In this document: positions 9,901 to 20,000 of the stretch, piece by piece
Numbering within the stretch: the first letter of the stretch is position 1
Layout: each line of letters starts with the position of its first letter
Source: a virus
Length of the DNA stretch: 49,505 nucleotides
Virus record (IMG/VR): IMGVR_UViG_3300023174_000241
Coordinates: 1-49,505 of that record
Reading direction: 5' to 3' (one strand)
Position numbers and translations under genes: made by a program
The notes under the pieces: generated by a model
What the model was told of the DNA's origin: nothing
Databases searched by the model: none
The model's input: the letters and a program-made list of their open reading frames with translations, nothing else

Positions 9901-10491
9901 GGTCGAATTGGAACAGGTGCTCTTGGCAGTGGAGTATATTATGATGATCCCTTAGGTGGCGTTTACTCTAACTCTACAAATACACAAGCCACAGCCTACA
10001 ACCCGGTGTTATTGGCTGAAACTACCAATAATCCAACTGGTCAAGATACTTCGGCGTCAACATATTTTGACGGCTTTGAACAACCACTGTACCCATCTGA
10101 CAATGCTCCTCCCACCAGTGGCGGACAGCCCATTGGTGGCAACGGAATCAACAACATAGTTGTCAACACCAATGGCCAAGATGGCAGTATTAACACAGCA
10201 AACAACAATGACACCAACAACATTGGTGCCAACTTCTTGCCACCCAATGAAAGTGTAACAGTGATTGCTGGACCCAACTTTGTAGACATACAACCAGTAC
10301 AGGTGGCAGTAAAAACAATTCAAGGTGATGTTATAACTGTAAGTACATCGTCAGAGGCTGCTGAGTTGTACGGCCTAGGCGTTATTTCAATGCCAGAGTA
10401 CAATCGTGCAGTGGTGGTTATTAATGCCTTGCAGGCTGCACAACAGCCTCAACTGGGTACCACTACACAGCTTTTAAGGAAAGATGATTAA
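6997..10491 (+). CDS. Large baseplate structural protein, possibly hub (gp27-like)
   Basis: The 1,164-residue product opens with a short helical head (MSMTLEQRVAAILNN). A Pro/Thr/Ala/Gly-rich linker runs from about residue 65 to 260, and a folded region follows with YSYTYSVSLYLMSPEDYSRL and KRYIPGYQLLMQSGG. Further on it has MSIVQFLDLVARSSDYIYK and KYAYWFTGQNASVLNFEQDF, which recall the domain style of tail hub proteins (gp27/gpD), where a YxxTGxNxxVL pattern recurs. Position between gp53 and the gp5-like spike supports a hub role. The product is about three times the size of T4 gp27 (391 residues), and I cannot prove homology by eye. It ends in another Asn/Thr-rich segment. Either ATG, 6997 or 7003, could be used. 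Its stop overlaps the next start (TAATG). Confidence 0.45.
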   Translation: MSMTLEQRVAAILNNPNLSDRFKEIFLLNWRNSSQDLRAFNRAVAIAETKSGETVYTVMVNQDPVAKTAQEDQGPGTQSAGTEVAAAQAARANNASTTNPPPTVVAPAPTNTNATPYAPNIDAGTDDATRYSIDTQATPPNTAAPSYPPPSSLPGPNNYPPQDYPNEYYLGYPAAGPNAGQGTPASAPPGQEYDYTFGAVTSQDPGASAASDDGTTAGIVDAGAEDPYGLGGGTNSTTQTGGVTSPGSNTSNEITTLVNKTARPITPRSNILDQYSSYTYSVSLYLMSPEDYSRLLTTKKRYIPGYQLLMQSGGAAQFSAGYSGVPNDLEPGGVSMAQGRNQFFPLDYYIDDVEIKTLLSGKGTGGAHNAVELKFKIIEPNGITLLDNLYKATRQYIEQGGGASTSTSNKNYAAQNYLMVIRFYGYDENGNLITNPGVRDTSGKTDSAAIVEKFIPFQFTGIKFKIANRLTEYDCTGVCPQNVIGSGQGRGVIPFNIELSATTLQNLLNGTAQFKQTTTVADDGREVTGSIATPDKANTAPNPTLTTGLAQALNKYQSELQNEGTYGLGDVYKFVISHPELANASIVPQGEIDRKSKPMIQATSAAQANDGDKQSVNNKAKTVSATAGMSIVQFLDLVARSSDYIYKQQNKIIDTNGDEIPQGTSAQAFAWYRIGIQAKPIGSDPKRNDDAYEITYELAPYGVNDIKSEYFPRGRFRGAQKKYAYWFTGQNASVLNFEQDFNYLYYITVNSRQKRPSTKGTIDYREVEKRLFAPNSPQTNQGVDSWYTNEPSANAADYLYSPSDQSRAKLTIIGDPAWIAQGEVWSGIRSSKKTYNNDADVYFDAFLNDGTINFDAREALFEIEFNKPVDYNLDTGLMNPNAPNVTTQNYVYKAIQAVSVFKQGKFTQELEGVLLIFPDSISKTTQIVKNGFENTTTDNVFSTGPTQADAATARQQQTDAPNLSLDITGRIGTGALGSGVYYDDPLGGVYSNSTNTQATAYNPVLLAETTNNPTGQDTSASTYFDGFEQPLYPSDNAPPTSGGQPIGGNGINNIVVNTNGQDGSINTANNNDTNNIGANFLPPNESVTVIAGPNFVDIQPVQVAVKTIQGDVITVSTSSEAAELYGLGVISMPEYNRAVVVINALQAAQQPQLGTTTQLLRKDD

Positions 10492-13178
10492 TGTCAACTA
10501 ATATTCAACGCAACAAGGGTCGCGGCAGTTCCTATAAATTTGACAGGGGCGGCGTTCCTACTGAATTTGGTCCCTACGTGGGCATTGTTAAAAACAATGT
10601 TGACTCTACTAGATCAGGACGTTTACAGGTTTACATTGAACAGTTTGGCGGCAACAATCCCGAAAACAAAACATTGTGGAGAACAGTTAGCTACATCAGT
10701 CCTTTCTACGGATCAACACCACAGAATAGTGCAACAACGACCACAGGGGTCGGCAATTTTAAAGGAAATGCACACAGTTACGGTATGTGGTTTACACCAC
10801 CTGACCTTGGTGTAAGTGTGATTTGCTTTTTTGTAGCTGGAGATCCCAATCAAGGCTACTACCTTGGCTGCATACCTGACCCAGGATCTAACCACATGCT
10901 GCCAGCCATTGGCGCCAGCAAAAAATTTGCCACACAGACTGATTCACAGGCATCGTTGGCTCAAGGGGCCAACGCATTGCAGTTGCCAGTGGTAGAGATC
11001 AACAATGAAAATCAATCCATACACGATAATCCAAGATTCTGGACCGAAACAAAACCAGTGCACAGTTATGTGTTTGGAGTACTCAGCAATCAAGGCTTGT
11101 TAGGTGACTATATCCGTGGAGCAATTGGATCTAACAGCCAACGAGAAAGCCCTAGTGCGGCATATGGAATAACCACACCAGGTCGACCCATTTATCGTGG
11201 CGGCAGTAGTGAAACAGACATACAAGATAAACTAAACAGTGGTGCATTGAAATTGCAAGACGTCAACATTGAAGGTCGACGAGGCGGACATTCGTTGGTG
11301 ATGGATGATGGAGACATTCAAGGCAAAGACAATCTAGTGCGCTTGCGATCAGCCAAAGGGCATCAAATTACCATGAGTGATGAAGCAAATTGTTTTTACT
11401 TTATTCATGGCAATGGTCTAACCTGGTTGGAATTTGGCGAACAAGGCACAGTTGATATCTTCAGCACCAATAGTGTAAATTTAAGAACTCGTGGCACAAT
11501 AAATTTACATGCCGACAAAGACATCAACATCAATGCTGGTGGCACACTGAACATACGAGCCAAGGCCATGAATATTGAAAGTCAAACTTCAATGAATCTC
11601 AACAGCACTGATAAACTGACTCTGTACAGTAAATCCAGTATTGGTGTAGGCAGCGATGGTAGTATATCTGTCAACAGTTCAGGCGGAGGTTGGAAAACAG
11701 ATGGCACATTGTCGTTGAAAGCAAGCCGAATTGATTTAAACAGTGGCAGCAGTCCTGACAGCGTCAGTGCCCCTAACAAAATATCTGAGTACAAGTTAGA
11801 TGACACTTACTTTAATGGTTCCAGTGGTTGGCAAGTAAAACAAGGAGCATTACAAACCATAGTAACTCGAGCCCCCACACATGAACCTTACCCCTATCAT
11901 AACAAAGGTGTTTCAGTCAATGTTGATCTTGGCGGCGGATCAGGCCTTGGTGATATTGGTATAGAAAATCTGGGATTGGCCGATGCTCTTGGCTCGGTCA
12001 CCGGTGTGTCAATTACTGATCCCATAGACTATGCAGATGTATTAAGTATTGGTCCAGCTGACATTACTGTGGGTAGTTTAAATGAAGCACAAGTCACTGG
12101 GCTTGTGGCACAGGCAAAATCGTCAGTGGGGCAGGCAGCCAATGTCATTAGTGTTGACAAAGGTATTGGACAGTTTGGATTCAAGCCCGAAGGGCTTGAA
12201 GCTGCTGGATTATTAATGCCAGGGGCATCAGAGAGATTATCAAAGATTGTGCCCGGCGTGCCCACTGCGGTTGACATTGCGCAAGCTACAAAATTGGGAA
12301 TGTCACCAGTAGATGTGGCCAAGCAAAGAAAAATCAATGAAACGCTGGCATCACCAGGACTATGGACTGGTAACAAAGGAGTGACTGGGCTTGACTCTTT
12401 CCTGGCCAACCCACAATTGCAAAACACCACACAACAGCAACTAATGACCACTGCACTTCGTGGACTACAAAGTGCAGGCGTGGCCAATGGAAAAGAGTCA
12501 GCCAACATACTAGGCCCGTTGGTTCAGAGTGCCACGTTGTTTGGTGTGGCAGCAACCACTGCTTGGTCCAAAAACACAGCAAACACAGCAACTAAAACAG
12601 CCATTAATCAAACAGTGAAAAATGCTCAGTACAGCACCAATTTCATTGACACTAAGGCAAGTACACTGGTGGGATTTGGTAAATCAGCCGAAAGTTCATC
12701 TAACACTGTTAATCGCCAAGGAGTGGACTCGTCTGTGAAATCCTCGATTGGTGACACCAAGATACCTAGTCCCAGTTATAAAACAGTGGTACGAGAAGAC
12801 ACACCACAAAGCGCCGCCGAAACTGAACGCGACAAGTTTTACACAGCCACAGACAACTATAAAAATTGGGCAGATTCAATCAAATCTCAACTTGATGGCA
12901 TTTATGGCGATTTACTGGCACTAGAGTCCAGCGCCACTGTGTCATTGACACAAGTCACTGCCCTGGATAGTCGTTTTCAAACTATTAAACAACAGTACAA
13001 CGGGCAAAAAGCATCCTACATCAACATCATTGAATCTCTACGACAGTCCGCCAGTCCTGAACTCAAAGCCGAATTTAACAACGAGACTGCAACAGTGAAT
13101 GCAGTTGCTAGAATTATTCTTGGCATAAGTCAAGCAATTCAAGAATTGATTATCTTGCTCCGTAACAGAGCCCGGTAA
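10491..13178 (+). CDS. 5: gp5-like baseplate central spike protein without lysozyme domain
   Basis: Residues about 25-130 form the OB-fold seen at the N-terminus of gp5/VgrG proteins (FGPYVGIVKNNVDSTRSGRL, then MWFTPPDLGVSVICFF and GYYLGCIPDPGSNHMLP). Residues about 265-420 are the repetitive beta-helix needle: GHSLVMDDGD, VRLRSAKGHQITM, NLRTRGTINLHADKDINI and further DxxIxxxG-type turns. About 470 further residues, rich in Ala/Ser/Thr and partly helical, follow the needle. I see no T4 lysozyme-like domain between OB-fold and needle, where T4 gp5 carries one. The protein should form the trimeric puncturing spike below the hub. The start lies in a TAATG overlap with the upstream gene. Confidence 0.8.
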   Translation: MSTNIQRNKGRGSSYKFDRGGVPTEFGPYVGIVKNNVDSTRSGRLQVYIEQFGGNNPENKTLWRTVSYISPFYGSTPQNSATTTTGVGNFKGNAHSYGMWFTPPDLGVSVICFFVAGDPNQGYYLGCIPDPGSNHMLPAIGASKKFATQTDSQASLAQGANALQLPVVEINNENQSIHDNPRFWTETKPVHSYVFGVLSNQGLLGDYIRGAIGSNSQRESPSAAYGITTPGRPIYRGGSSETDIQDKLNSGALKLQDVNIEGRRGGHSLVMDDGDIQGKDNLVRLRSAKGHQITMSDEANCFYFIHGNGLTWLEFGEQGTVDIFSTNSVNLRTRGTINLHADKDININAGGTLNIRAKAMNIESQTSMNLNSTDKLTLYSKSSIGVGSDGSISVNSSGGGWKTDGTLSLKASRIDLNSGSSPDSVSAPNKISEYKLDDTYFNGSSGWQVKQGALQTIVTRAPTHEPYPYHNKGVSVNVDLGGGSGLGDIGIENLGLADALGSVTGVSITDPIDYADVLSIGPADITVGSLNEAQVTGLVAQAKSSVGQAANVISVDKGIGQFGFKPEGLEAAGLLMPGASERLSKIVPGVPTAVDIAQATKLGMSPVDVAKQRKINETLASPGLWTGNKGVTGLDSFLANPQLQNTTQQQLMTTALRGLQSAGVANGKESANILGPLVQSATLFGVAATTAWSKNTANTATKTAINQTVKNAQYSTNFIDTKASTLVGFGKSAESSSNTVNRQGVDSSVKSSIGDTKIPSPSYKTVVREDTPQSAAETERDKFYTATDNYKNWADSIKSQLDGIYGDLLALESSATVSLTQVTALDSRFQTIKQQYNGQKASYINIIESLRQSASPELKAEFNNETATVNAVARIILGISQAIQELIILLRNRAR

Positions 13179-13185
13179 ACAACTC

Positions 13186-13193
13186 CATAAATA
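13186..13193 (+). promoter_or_regulatory. T4-type late promoter (CATAAATA) directly before gp25
   Basis: CATAAATA matches seven of eight bases of the T4 late consensus. With the box at -13 to -6, base +1 falls on 13199, the A of the gp25 ATG. There is no Shine-Dalgarno sequence between the previous stop (13178) and this ATG. A message started here would be leaderless. Confidence 0.6.
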
Positions 13194-13198
13194 TTGAT

Positions 13199-13573
13199 AT
13201 GCCAGCATTTATTGGATTTAGCACTGTTGATCAAAATAAAAAGTTCACGTTAACTGACGTGGCGTTGATCAAACGCGACCTAGCAAATGCTTTTAATATA
13301 CAACAAGGCGAAAAACCCGGCAGGCCTGGCTACGGAACCACATTGTGGGGTTTTATATTTGAGAGTCAGGCTCCTGAAACCATACAGGCCATTATAACTG
13401 AAATTCAACGTGTGGCAGCACAAGATCCTCGAGTGTTCATCAGCAATGTTCAAGTTTATCCACAAGAAAACGGAATATTGATAGAACTACAAGTGCAGGC
13501 AGTGTCTAGTAGCAGTGCAGAAAGATTGTCAATATTTTTTGATCAACAATCTCGTCGAGCCACCTTTATCTAA
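13199..13573 (+). CDS. 25: gp25-like baseplate wedge protein
   Basis: The 124-residue protein has the gp25/lysozyme-like wedge family layout. An N-terminal region (DVALIKRDLANAFNIQQGEK) is followed by PGRPGYGTTLWGFIFE, the PxFGxxLxxxLF motif. It continues with TIQAIITEIQRVAAQDPRVF, ending in the DPRV/EPRI motif, and a final strand pair (NVQVYPQENGILIELQVQA). T4 gp25 is 132 residues. In contractile machines gp25 anchors the sheath to the baseplate and sits at the wedge core with gp6 and gp53. The first ATG has no ribosome site, and a late promoter lies five bases upstream. No other Met occurs in the early part of the protein, so a later start is unlikely. Confidence 0.88.
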   Translation: MPAFIGFSTVDQNKKFTLTDVALIKRDLANAFNIQQGEKPGRPGYGTTLWGFIFESQAPETIQAIITEIQRVAAQDPRVFISNVQVYPQENGILIELQVQAVSSSSAERLSIFFDQQSRRATFI

Positions 13574-13594
13574 AACTACTCAGATAATTTGTCC

Positions 13595-13602
13595 AATAAA
13601 TA
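13595..13602 (+). promoter_or_regulatory. T4-type late promoter (AATAAATA) before gp6
   Basis: AATAAATA matches seven of eight consensus bases. Predicted +1 is 13608, giving a 13-base leader that contains GAGG (13613-13616) ahead of the ATG at 13621. This is the normal arrangement, in contrast to the gp25 promoter. Confidence 0.6.
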
Positions 13603-13620
13603 CTCTATACACGAGGCAAT

Positions 13621-16600
13621 ATGGCAAAGACAGCAAGACAAACCGCAATATTCGGCGTAGAAGATTGGAAAAGATTATATCAGACTTACCGAGAAGCTGA
13701 CTTCCAAAGCTACGATTTTGAAACTCTACGCAAGAGTTTTGTAGACTATCTACGCCTTTACTATCCTGAAACTTTCAATGACTACACTGAAAGTTCAGAA
13801 TTTATTGCATTGCTTGATGTCATGGCATTCATGGGGCAGGCATTGGCCTTCCGCAATGACTTAAATTCTCGAGAAAATTTTCTAGACACCGCTGAGCGTC
13901 GCGACAGTGTTGTGAGACTGGCAAACCTAGTAAGTTACACGCCCAAACGCAACACCGCGGCCGAAGGATACTTAAAAGTGGTTGCAGTAAACACCACTGA
14001 AAACATCAATGATTTTAATGGCATCAATTTGGCCAACATCACCATTGATTGGAATGATCCCACTAATCCAAATTGGCTAGAACAATTTACAGCCATAGTC
14101 AATGCCGCGTTTATTGACAGTCAAAAATTTGGTCGGCCAGGCAACAAAACCAGTGTGTTGGGAGTGGAAACCAGCGAATACACAATTAATTTGATACCTG
14201 GATTTTTGCCAATCATACCTTATACTTCGACTGTGGATGGGGTAAACATGCCATTTGAAGTCATCAGTGGTACCACCCTGGGCAAAGATTATGTGTATGA
14301 GCCTAGCCCAAGACCCAGTGGAGCATTCAATATGCTATACCGCAACGACAATCTGGGGTTTGGCAGTGACAACACTGGATTTTTCTTTTTGTTTAAACAA
14401 GGTGTACTGCAAGATCAAGATTTTAATCTGGCAGAGGCTATTCCTAATCGCACAGTAAACATCAACATTGAAGGTTGTAACGAACAAGATCATTGGCTTT
14501 ATAAACTAGATAATCTAGGCAGTGTTTCTTCAGAGTGGACTTATGTAGAAAATATCTTTGCCGGAGCAGTGGAGCAACTGGCACCAAATCAACGAACACT
14601 GTACAGCATAACAAGTCGAGCCAACGATCAAGTGACATTGACATTTGGTGATGGGGTATTCTCCAGTGTACCAGTGGGACAATTTAGAGTGTATGTTCGA
14701 GCCAGTAATGGACTTGAGTACATCATCAATCCCGAAGAAATGCAAAACATTCAAGTACCAATCAGCTACATTAGTCGCAATGGTAGACTTGAAACCATCA
14801 CGTTTACCTGTGGATTAACAACGCCAGTTACAACTGCACAGGCTCGTGAAACCATTGCTGACATCAAACAGCGAGCACCGGCTAGATATTACACACAAAA
14901 TCGCATGGTCAACGGCGAGGATTACAACAACTTTCCGTTTACCAAATTCAACAGTATTATAAAAAGCAAAGCAGTCGCACGTTCTGCCGTGGGCACAAGT
15001 CGATACATTGATTTAACTGATGTCACTGGCAAGTATTCAAGCACAAACATTTTTTCCAGCGATGGTGCATTGTACCGAGAAAATGTCTTGCCTAGTTTTG
15101 AATTTGACTGGTTTAATCGCAACGACATAGTTGACATTATAACCAACAGCATTGAACCAATTATTCAGGGTCGTAGCATGTTGCAGTTTTACTATGACCC
15201 CAAGAATTTCGCACGGCCTTCACTCACAGTGCTGGCCGCAGGCTGGAGTCAAAGCACTACTCTGATTAATCAAACCACAGGATATTTTTATCAAAGTGTC
15301 CCCACAAACCCACTTCCAATTGGCAACTATACAAACAGCAACGCCAAGTACATCACTGTGGGCAGCTTGATTAAATTTATTGCACCAACTGGCTACTTTT
15401 TTGATCCAAACAATAGACTGCAAGCTGGTATCCCCACTAGAGCCGACGAAAAATTGTCAGTGTGGGCCACAGTGATTGATGTTGTACTTGAAGGAACAGC
15501 GCAAGGCCTGGGTAATTTACCCGACGGCATTGGCCCAGTTACACTAAACAATTTTATCCCATCTGGTGCCCTGGCAGATGTAGTAATACCAAAATTCATT
15601 GATGATTTGCCTTCAAGCATTGAGCAGGCAATGATTCAACAGATTGAACTTTTGAGAAACTTTGGCCTAGGATTCAACAACATCACCGGTGAATGGTATT
15701 TGATTACCAGCACCAATTTGGCCATTGACGCACCTTTTAGCAGAATAAATGCACAAGACACACAAGGTCTTAATCTTGATGCGTCTTGGTTGATTGAATT
15801 CATCACAAACGGACAAAGCTATGTGGTCACTAGTCGTGGTCTTGACTACAAATTTGCCAGTGTAATTGAAACAAGATTTTTATATGATGCCGCAGGTGAA
15901 GTTTATGACAGCAGAACTGGAGCAGTGATCAATGATTTTGTGCGGGTACTAAAAACAAATTCAAGACCAGACAGCAATGTTCCGCTGCCTACAAACATTA
16001 CCATGGACATTATTGGGCAACCAATACAAAGCGATGGGTTTGTCAATGACTATGAAGTCATTGTCAGCTTCCAAGACAGTGATGCTGATGGTGTAGCCGA
16101 TGATCCAGATTTCTTTTACGAAATTGTAGCACCTGAAGTATTGCCCAACAGTAAACTGGTATTCTTCCAGCAAGTTGTTGATTTTGATAATCTTGAGCGA
16201 TATCTGCCACTAGAGCCTGGCATTGTAAACAGCAGTTATGCCACTCTTGATGACCTTGAGTTAGACAAGGCTGATTATGTCAACGGGCAGATCTTTTACA
16301 CAACCACCAGCAAGTTATTCTATGAACTTGTGATAACTGTGGTCAATGGTACTACGCAACGAGTATTGATTCAGCGATTTGATTTTGCCGCACGTACTGG
16401 TCGTAGCTCGCTGGGCTTCCAATACAGACACAACAGTCCATTGAGCAATGTAATTGATCCAGGTATTACCAACATCATTGACATGTACTTGGTCACACAA
16501 GCATATTACACTGCATATCAAAACTACATTAAAGACACCACTGGCACAGTGACAGAACCTAGCCCACCAACATTGAATGATTTGTCTACAGCTTACAGTT

Positions 16601-17091
16601 CGTTGGATGACTACAAAATGGTCAGTGACAATCTTGTGTTTAATAGTGTGACATTCAAGCCATTGTTTGGAGCCAAGTCACCATCGCAGTTGCGTGGAAC
16701 TATAAAAGTAATAAAGGCACCAAATACTGTGGCCAGCGACAGCGAGATAAAAAGTCAAGTGATAGCAAACATCAACAATTACTTTACCATTGATAAATGG
16801 GATTTTGGCGATAGCTTCTTTTTCTCAGAGCTATCGGCTTACCTCCATGAAAGAATGGGGTCAATAGTTAGTTCTGTGGTATTAGTACCACTTAATCCCA
16901 CCAAGACATTTGGTGATTTGTACGAAATTAGAAGCGCACCAAATGAAATTTTTGTCAGCGCGGCCACAGTCAATGATGTAGAAGTGATCAGTGCATTAAC
17001 ACAAAGTAATATACGTAGCCAAACACCAGTGGCCGGAATATACCCAAGTAACACCACTTATCAAGGCAGCAGTAACGGAGGTGTTGTATAA
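13621..17091 (+). CDS. 6: gp6-like baseplate wedge protein (baseplate J family)
   Basis: This 1,156-residue protein carries baseplate-J/gp6 hallmarks. Near the N-terminus are FVDYLRLYYPETFNDY, DVMAFMGQALAFRNDL and VVRLANLVSYTPKRNTAAEG, the last being the conserved LAxxLGYxPxxxxAA-type motif. About residue 340 it has LTFGDGVFSSVPVGQFRVYV, the FGDGxxGxxPxxG strand-turn motif. The C-terminal part includes LRGTIKVIKAPN and INNYFTIDKWDFGDSFFFSE, which resemble the end of the J family. gp6 dimers form the iris of the wedge and drive the sheath-contraction switch. T4 gp6 is 660 residues, so about 500 are additional here, probably inserted between conserved blocks. The stop overlaps the start of the giant gene (TAATG). 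Confidence 0.83.
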   Translation: MAKTARQTAIFGVEDWKRLYQTYREADFQSYDFETLRKSFVDYLRLYYPETFNDYTESSEFIALLDVMAFMGQALAFRNDLNSRENFLDTAERRDSVVRLANLVSYTPKRNTAAEGYLKVVAVNTTENINDFNGINLANITIDWNDPTNPNWLEQFTAIVNAAFIDSQKFGRPGNKTSVLGVETSEYTINLIPGFLPIIPYTSTVDGVNMPFEVISGTTLGKDYVYEPSPRPSGAFNMLYRNDNLGFGSDNTGFFFLFKQGVLQDQDFNLAEAIPNRTVNINIEGCNEQDHWLYKLDNLGSVSSEWTYVENIFAGAVEQLAPNQRTLYSITSRANDQVTLTFGDGVFSSVPVGQFRVYVRASNGLEYIINPEEMQNIQVPISYISRNGRLETITFTCGLTTPVTTAQARETIADIKQRAPARYYTQNRMVNGEDYNNFPFTKFNSIIKSKAVARSAVGTSRYIDLTDVTGKYSSTNIFSSDGALYRENVLPSFEFDWFNRNDIVDIITNSIEPIIQGRSMLQFYYDPKNFARPSLTVLAAGWSQSTTLINQTTGYFYQSVPTNPLPIGNYTNSNAKYITVGSLIKFIAPTGYFFDPNNRLQAGIPTRADEKLSVWATVIDVVLEGTAQGLGNLPDGIGPVTLNNFIPSGALADVVIPKFIDDLPSSIEQAMIQQIELLRNFGLGFNNITGEWYLITSTNLAIDAPFSRINAQDTQGLNLDASWLIEFITNGQSYVVTSRGLDYKFASVIETRFLYDAAGEVYDSRTGAVINDFVRVLKTNSRPDSNVPLPTNITMDIIGQPIQSDGFVNDYEVIVSFQDSDADGVADDPDFFYEIVAPEVLPNSKLVFFQQVVDFDNLERYLPLEPGIVNSSYATLDDLELDKADYVNGQIFYTTTSKLFYELVITVVNGTTQRVLIQRFDFAARTGRSSLGFQYRHNSPLSNVIDPGITNIIDMYLVTQAYYTAYQNYIKDTTGTVTEPSPPTLNDLSTAYSSLDDYKMVSDNLVFNSVTFKPLFGAKSPSQLRGTIKVIKAPNTVASDSEIKSQVIANINNYFTIDKWDFGDSFFFSELSAYLHERMGSIVSSVVLVPLNPTKTFGDLYEIRSAPNEIFVSAATVNDVEVISALTQSNIRSQTPVAGIYPSNTTYQGSSNGGVV

Positions 17092-20000
17092 TGGCTTTAC
17101 GTAGAACCGTAGATCTTCTACCCGAAATTTTTAGAACAGACACCAACAAAAAGTTTCTATCCGCCACCCTGGATCAATTGACGCAAGAGCCCAATTTAAA
17201 AAGAACCAAGGGTTTTGTAGGACGGCGTGTTGGTCCCGGAGTCAATCCACTTGACAATTATGTTGTTGAGCCCACAGCCAATCGAACAAATTATCAACTT
17301 GAGCCAGGCGTAGTATTCTTAAAAGATGGCACCGAAGTTGCCGAGGATGCAATAACATACCCAGGCATGATAGACAGTCTTGCCCTGCAAAAAGCCAATG
17401 TTCAACGCCAGGACCGGTTGTGGTCCAGCGAATATTATTCCTGGGATCCATTTTGCGATCTAGACAAATTTACAAACTACAGTCAGTATTATTGGTTACC
17501 AGCTGGACCCGACAGTGTAGATATCAGTACTACTGTAATTCCATTAACTGATAACTTTGATGTAACTCGCAACACCATGAATTACACCTTCTCAGGTGTG
17601 CCAGGCACAAATCCTGTGATTACACTTGCACGTGGCGGAAATTACACTTTTACTGTAAATCAACCAGGGCATAAATTTTGGATACAGTCTGCGCCAGGGG
17701 TTGACGGGGTACTACCAGCAACCCCTAATGTCAGCAGTAGAACAGTGTTGGGAGTGATCAACAATGGTGAAGATCAAGGACAGGTTGAATTTTATGTTCC
17801 TCTCAACACAGCACAAGATTTTTATTATAGTTTAGCAGAAATAGCTCCAGTTGATTTAATTGCAACTACTATTAAATTTAATCAAGTCAACAATGTTTAT
17901 GTAAGCACATTTTTGTCACAATTCCCCAAAGGCATTGACGGCGTCACACAGCTCAATGGCAGAACTGTGGTATTTACTAACAAAATTCAAGGTACCGAAG
18001 AAGGTGGTTGGCAAATCACCACCATGTTTGATCCAATACTTGATTCAGGTGTGCCCGGCGCCTTGGGCACTTACGACACAACTACATTTGATCAAACCAC
18101 TGATATTACAGCACTGAGTCAACGCTACGGTGTGTGGAAAATAAATTATGTCTACGATGAAGACAACAATCCATACATGAGTTTAGAGCGCATAATTGAA
18201 GTTCCAACTCTAACTAAATTTCGTGCATTGTATGGTACACAATGGAGTAGTACATACTGGTACAAAGATTCCAGTGGTTACTTTGTTCAGCAGCCGTTGC
18301 TGACAGCAGTGCAAAATACACTGTATTATCAAGACAGCGAAAACCCAGCAATTTTTGGTCAGATTAAATTGGTGGATGCAAGTCAAACACAGCCAATTGA
18401 CGTCAATGAAATTGTTGGCTCAAAGACCTATACCAGTCCCAATGGCATTGTGCTAACCAACGGGTTAAAAATTCAATTTCGTGGACCTACTACACCAGCT
18501 CAGTATGAAAATTTAGAATACTATGTTGAAGGTGTTGGCACTGGCCCAGGCATCAACCAACGAATTGGATTCATCAACGGAGAAGCCTATTTTGGTGATT
18601 TCCATATTGTCAGTGGACAAAAAATCACAGGACTGTCAAACACAACCACATATCAGCAATATATCTACGACACAGTCGAGGAAAGTTTATTGAATTTTGG
18701 TGTTGGTGGCCCAGATGGTTCCCCACTCCCACAGCAGTCAATCTTTACAACAAACATTGGTAACGGAATTAAATTAATTCCAGTGCAAGACATGGTAACT
18801 CCGGAGCAATACACAAAAAGTGGATTGTTACCGTATAGTAGTACCCCTTACGACATTGGTGGATATGATGCTAGTTTAAATGCACCATTGATCCCAGACT
18901 ATCTCACCATCAATCGAGCAAGCCAGGATAGGAATTCTTGGAGCCGAAGTAATCGTTGGTTCCATGTGGATGTCATTAATTACAGCGCAGCCATAAATGG
19001 CACAGTTGCAGTATTTGACAACGAACTAAGAGCCAAGCGACCAGTTATCGAATTCAATGCAAATCTGCATCTTTGGAACTATGGCACAGAATTTAAACAA
19101 TCAGTAAACATTGTGGATTTCACTCAAACTGATGCATTGAGTGCTGTAAATGGACAGCCCGGATATGGTGTAAATGGTTACACTTTTATTGATGGCACCA
19201 CAGTTATATTTGCCGCTGACAAGGATCCTGCAGTTCGCAACAAAATCTATCGTGTTGATTTTATTGACCCAACTAACTCAGGTACATTGATCATTGATTT
19301 AGTGCCAGTATTAAATGCTGATGCATTGATCAATCAGGTGGTGGTCAGCTTGAATGGATTGACTCAGCAAGGAACAGTGTTTTGGTTTAATGGGGCTACC
19401 TGGCAAGCCGCACAACAAAAAACCAGTGTAAATCAAGCACCGTTGTTTGACGTCTACGATCTTAATGGCATTAGCTTTGGTGATCGAGCCTACTACCCTA
19501 GTACCACATTTGAAGGTACTAGATTATTTGGCTATGCTGAAGGCGGCACCAACATAACAGACGAAGTAATTGGGTTGAGTTTAAAATTCTTAAACATCAA
19601 CAATGTTGGAGATATTGTATTCTCAAACTTCTTCTACGATGATGCATTTATCTATGTCAAAGACAACATCAGTGTTGACACCAAAGTTGGCACTGGATTT
19701 GTAAGACAATACTTTGATCGAGTCAGTTTTAGTAATCAACTAGGCTGGCAAACTGCGGCTGCACCCAATCGAAGCAGACAAGTTTTTAGGTTCACTGACA
19801 CATCTACCAGTTTGATATTAGATGTACCGGTGGATCAAGCGTCGGTGTTCCCGCCAGTGCAAGTCTATGTTGATGGGAAATTCTTTGATCCTGGACAGTA
19901 TTCTTATTCAGTCAGTGACATCAACACCACTATAACATTTTCTACTTTGCCGCCAACTGGCAGTGTGGTTGAAGTACAAGCAATTAGTAATGTAAAAAGC

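Noticed and set aside
12029-12508. 159-codon minus-strand frame
   Set aside because: It lies antisense within the spike gene. Composition (Ser/Pro/Cys/Leu-rich) is typical of a reversed Ala/Thr/Gly-rich coding sequence.
10491-13178. T4-type lysozyme in the spike protein
   Set aside because: I looked for the Glu-x8-Asp-x5-Thr arrangement between OB-fold and needle and did not find it.
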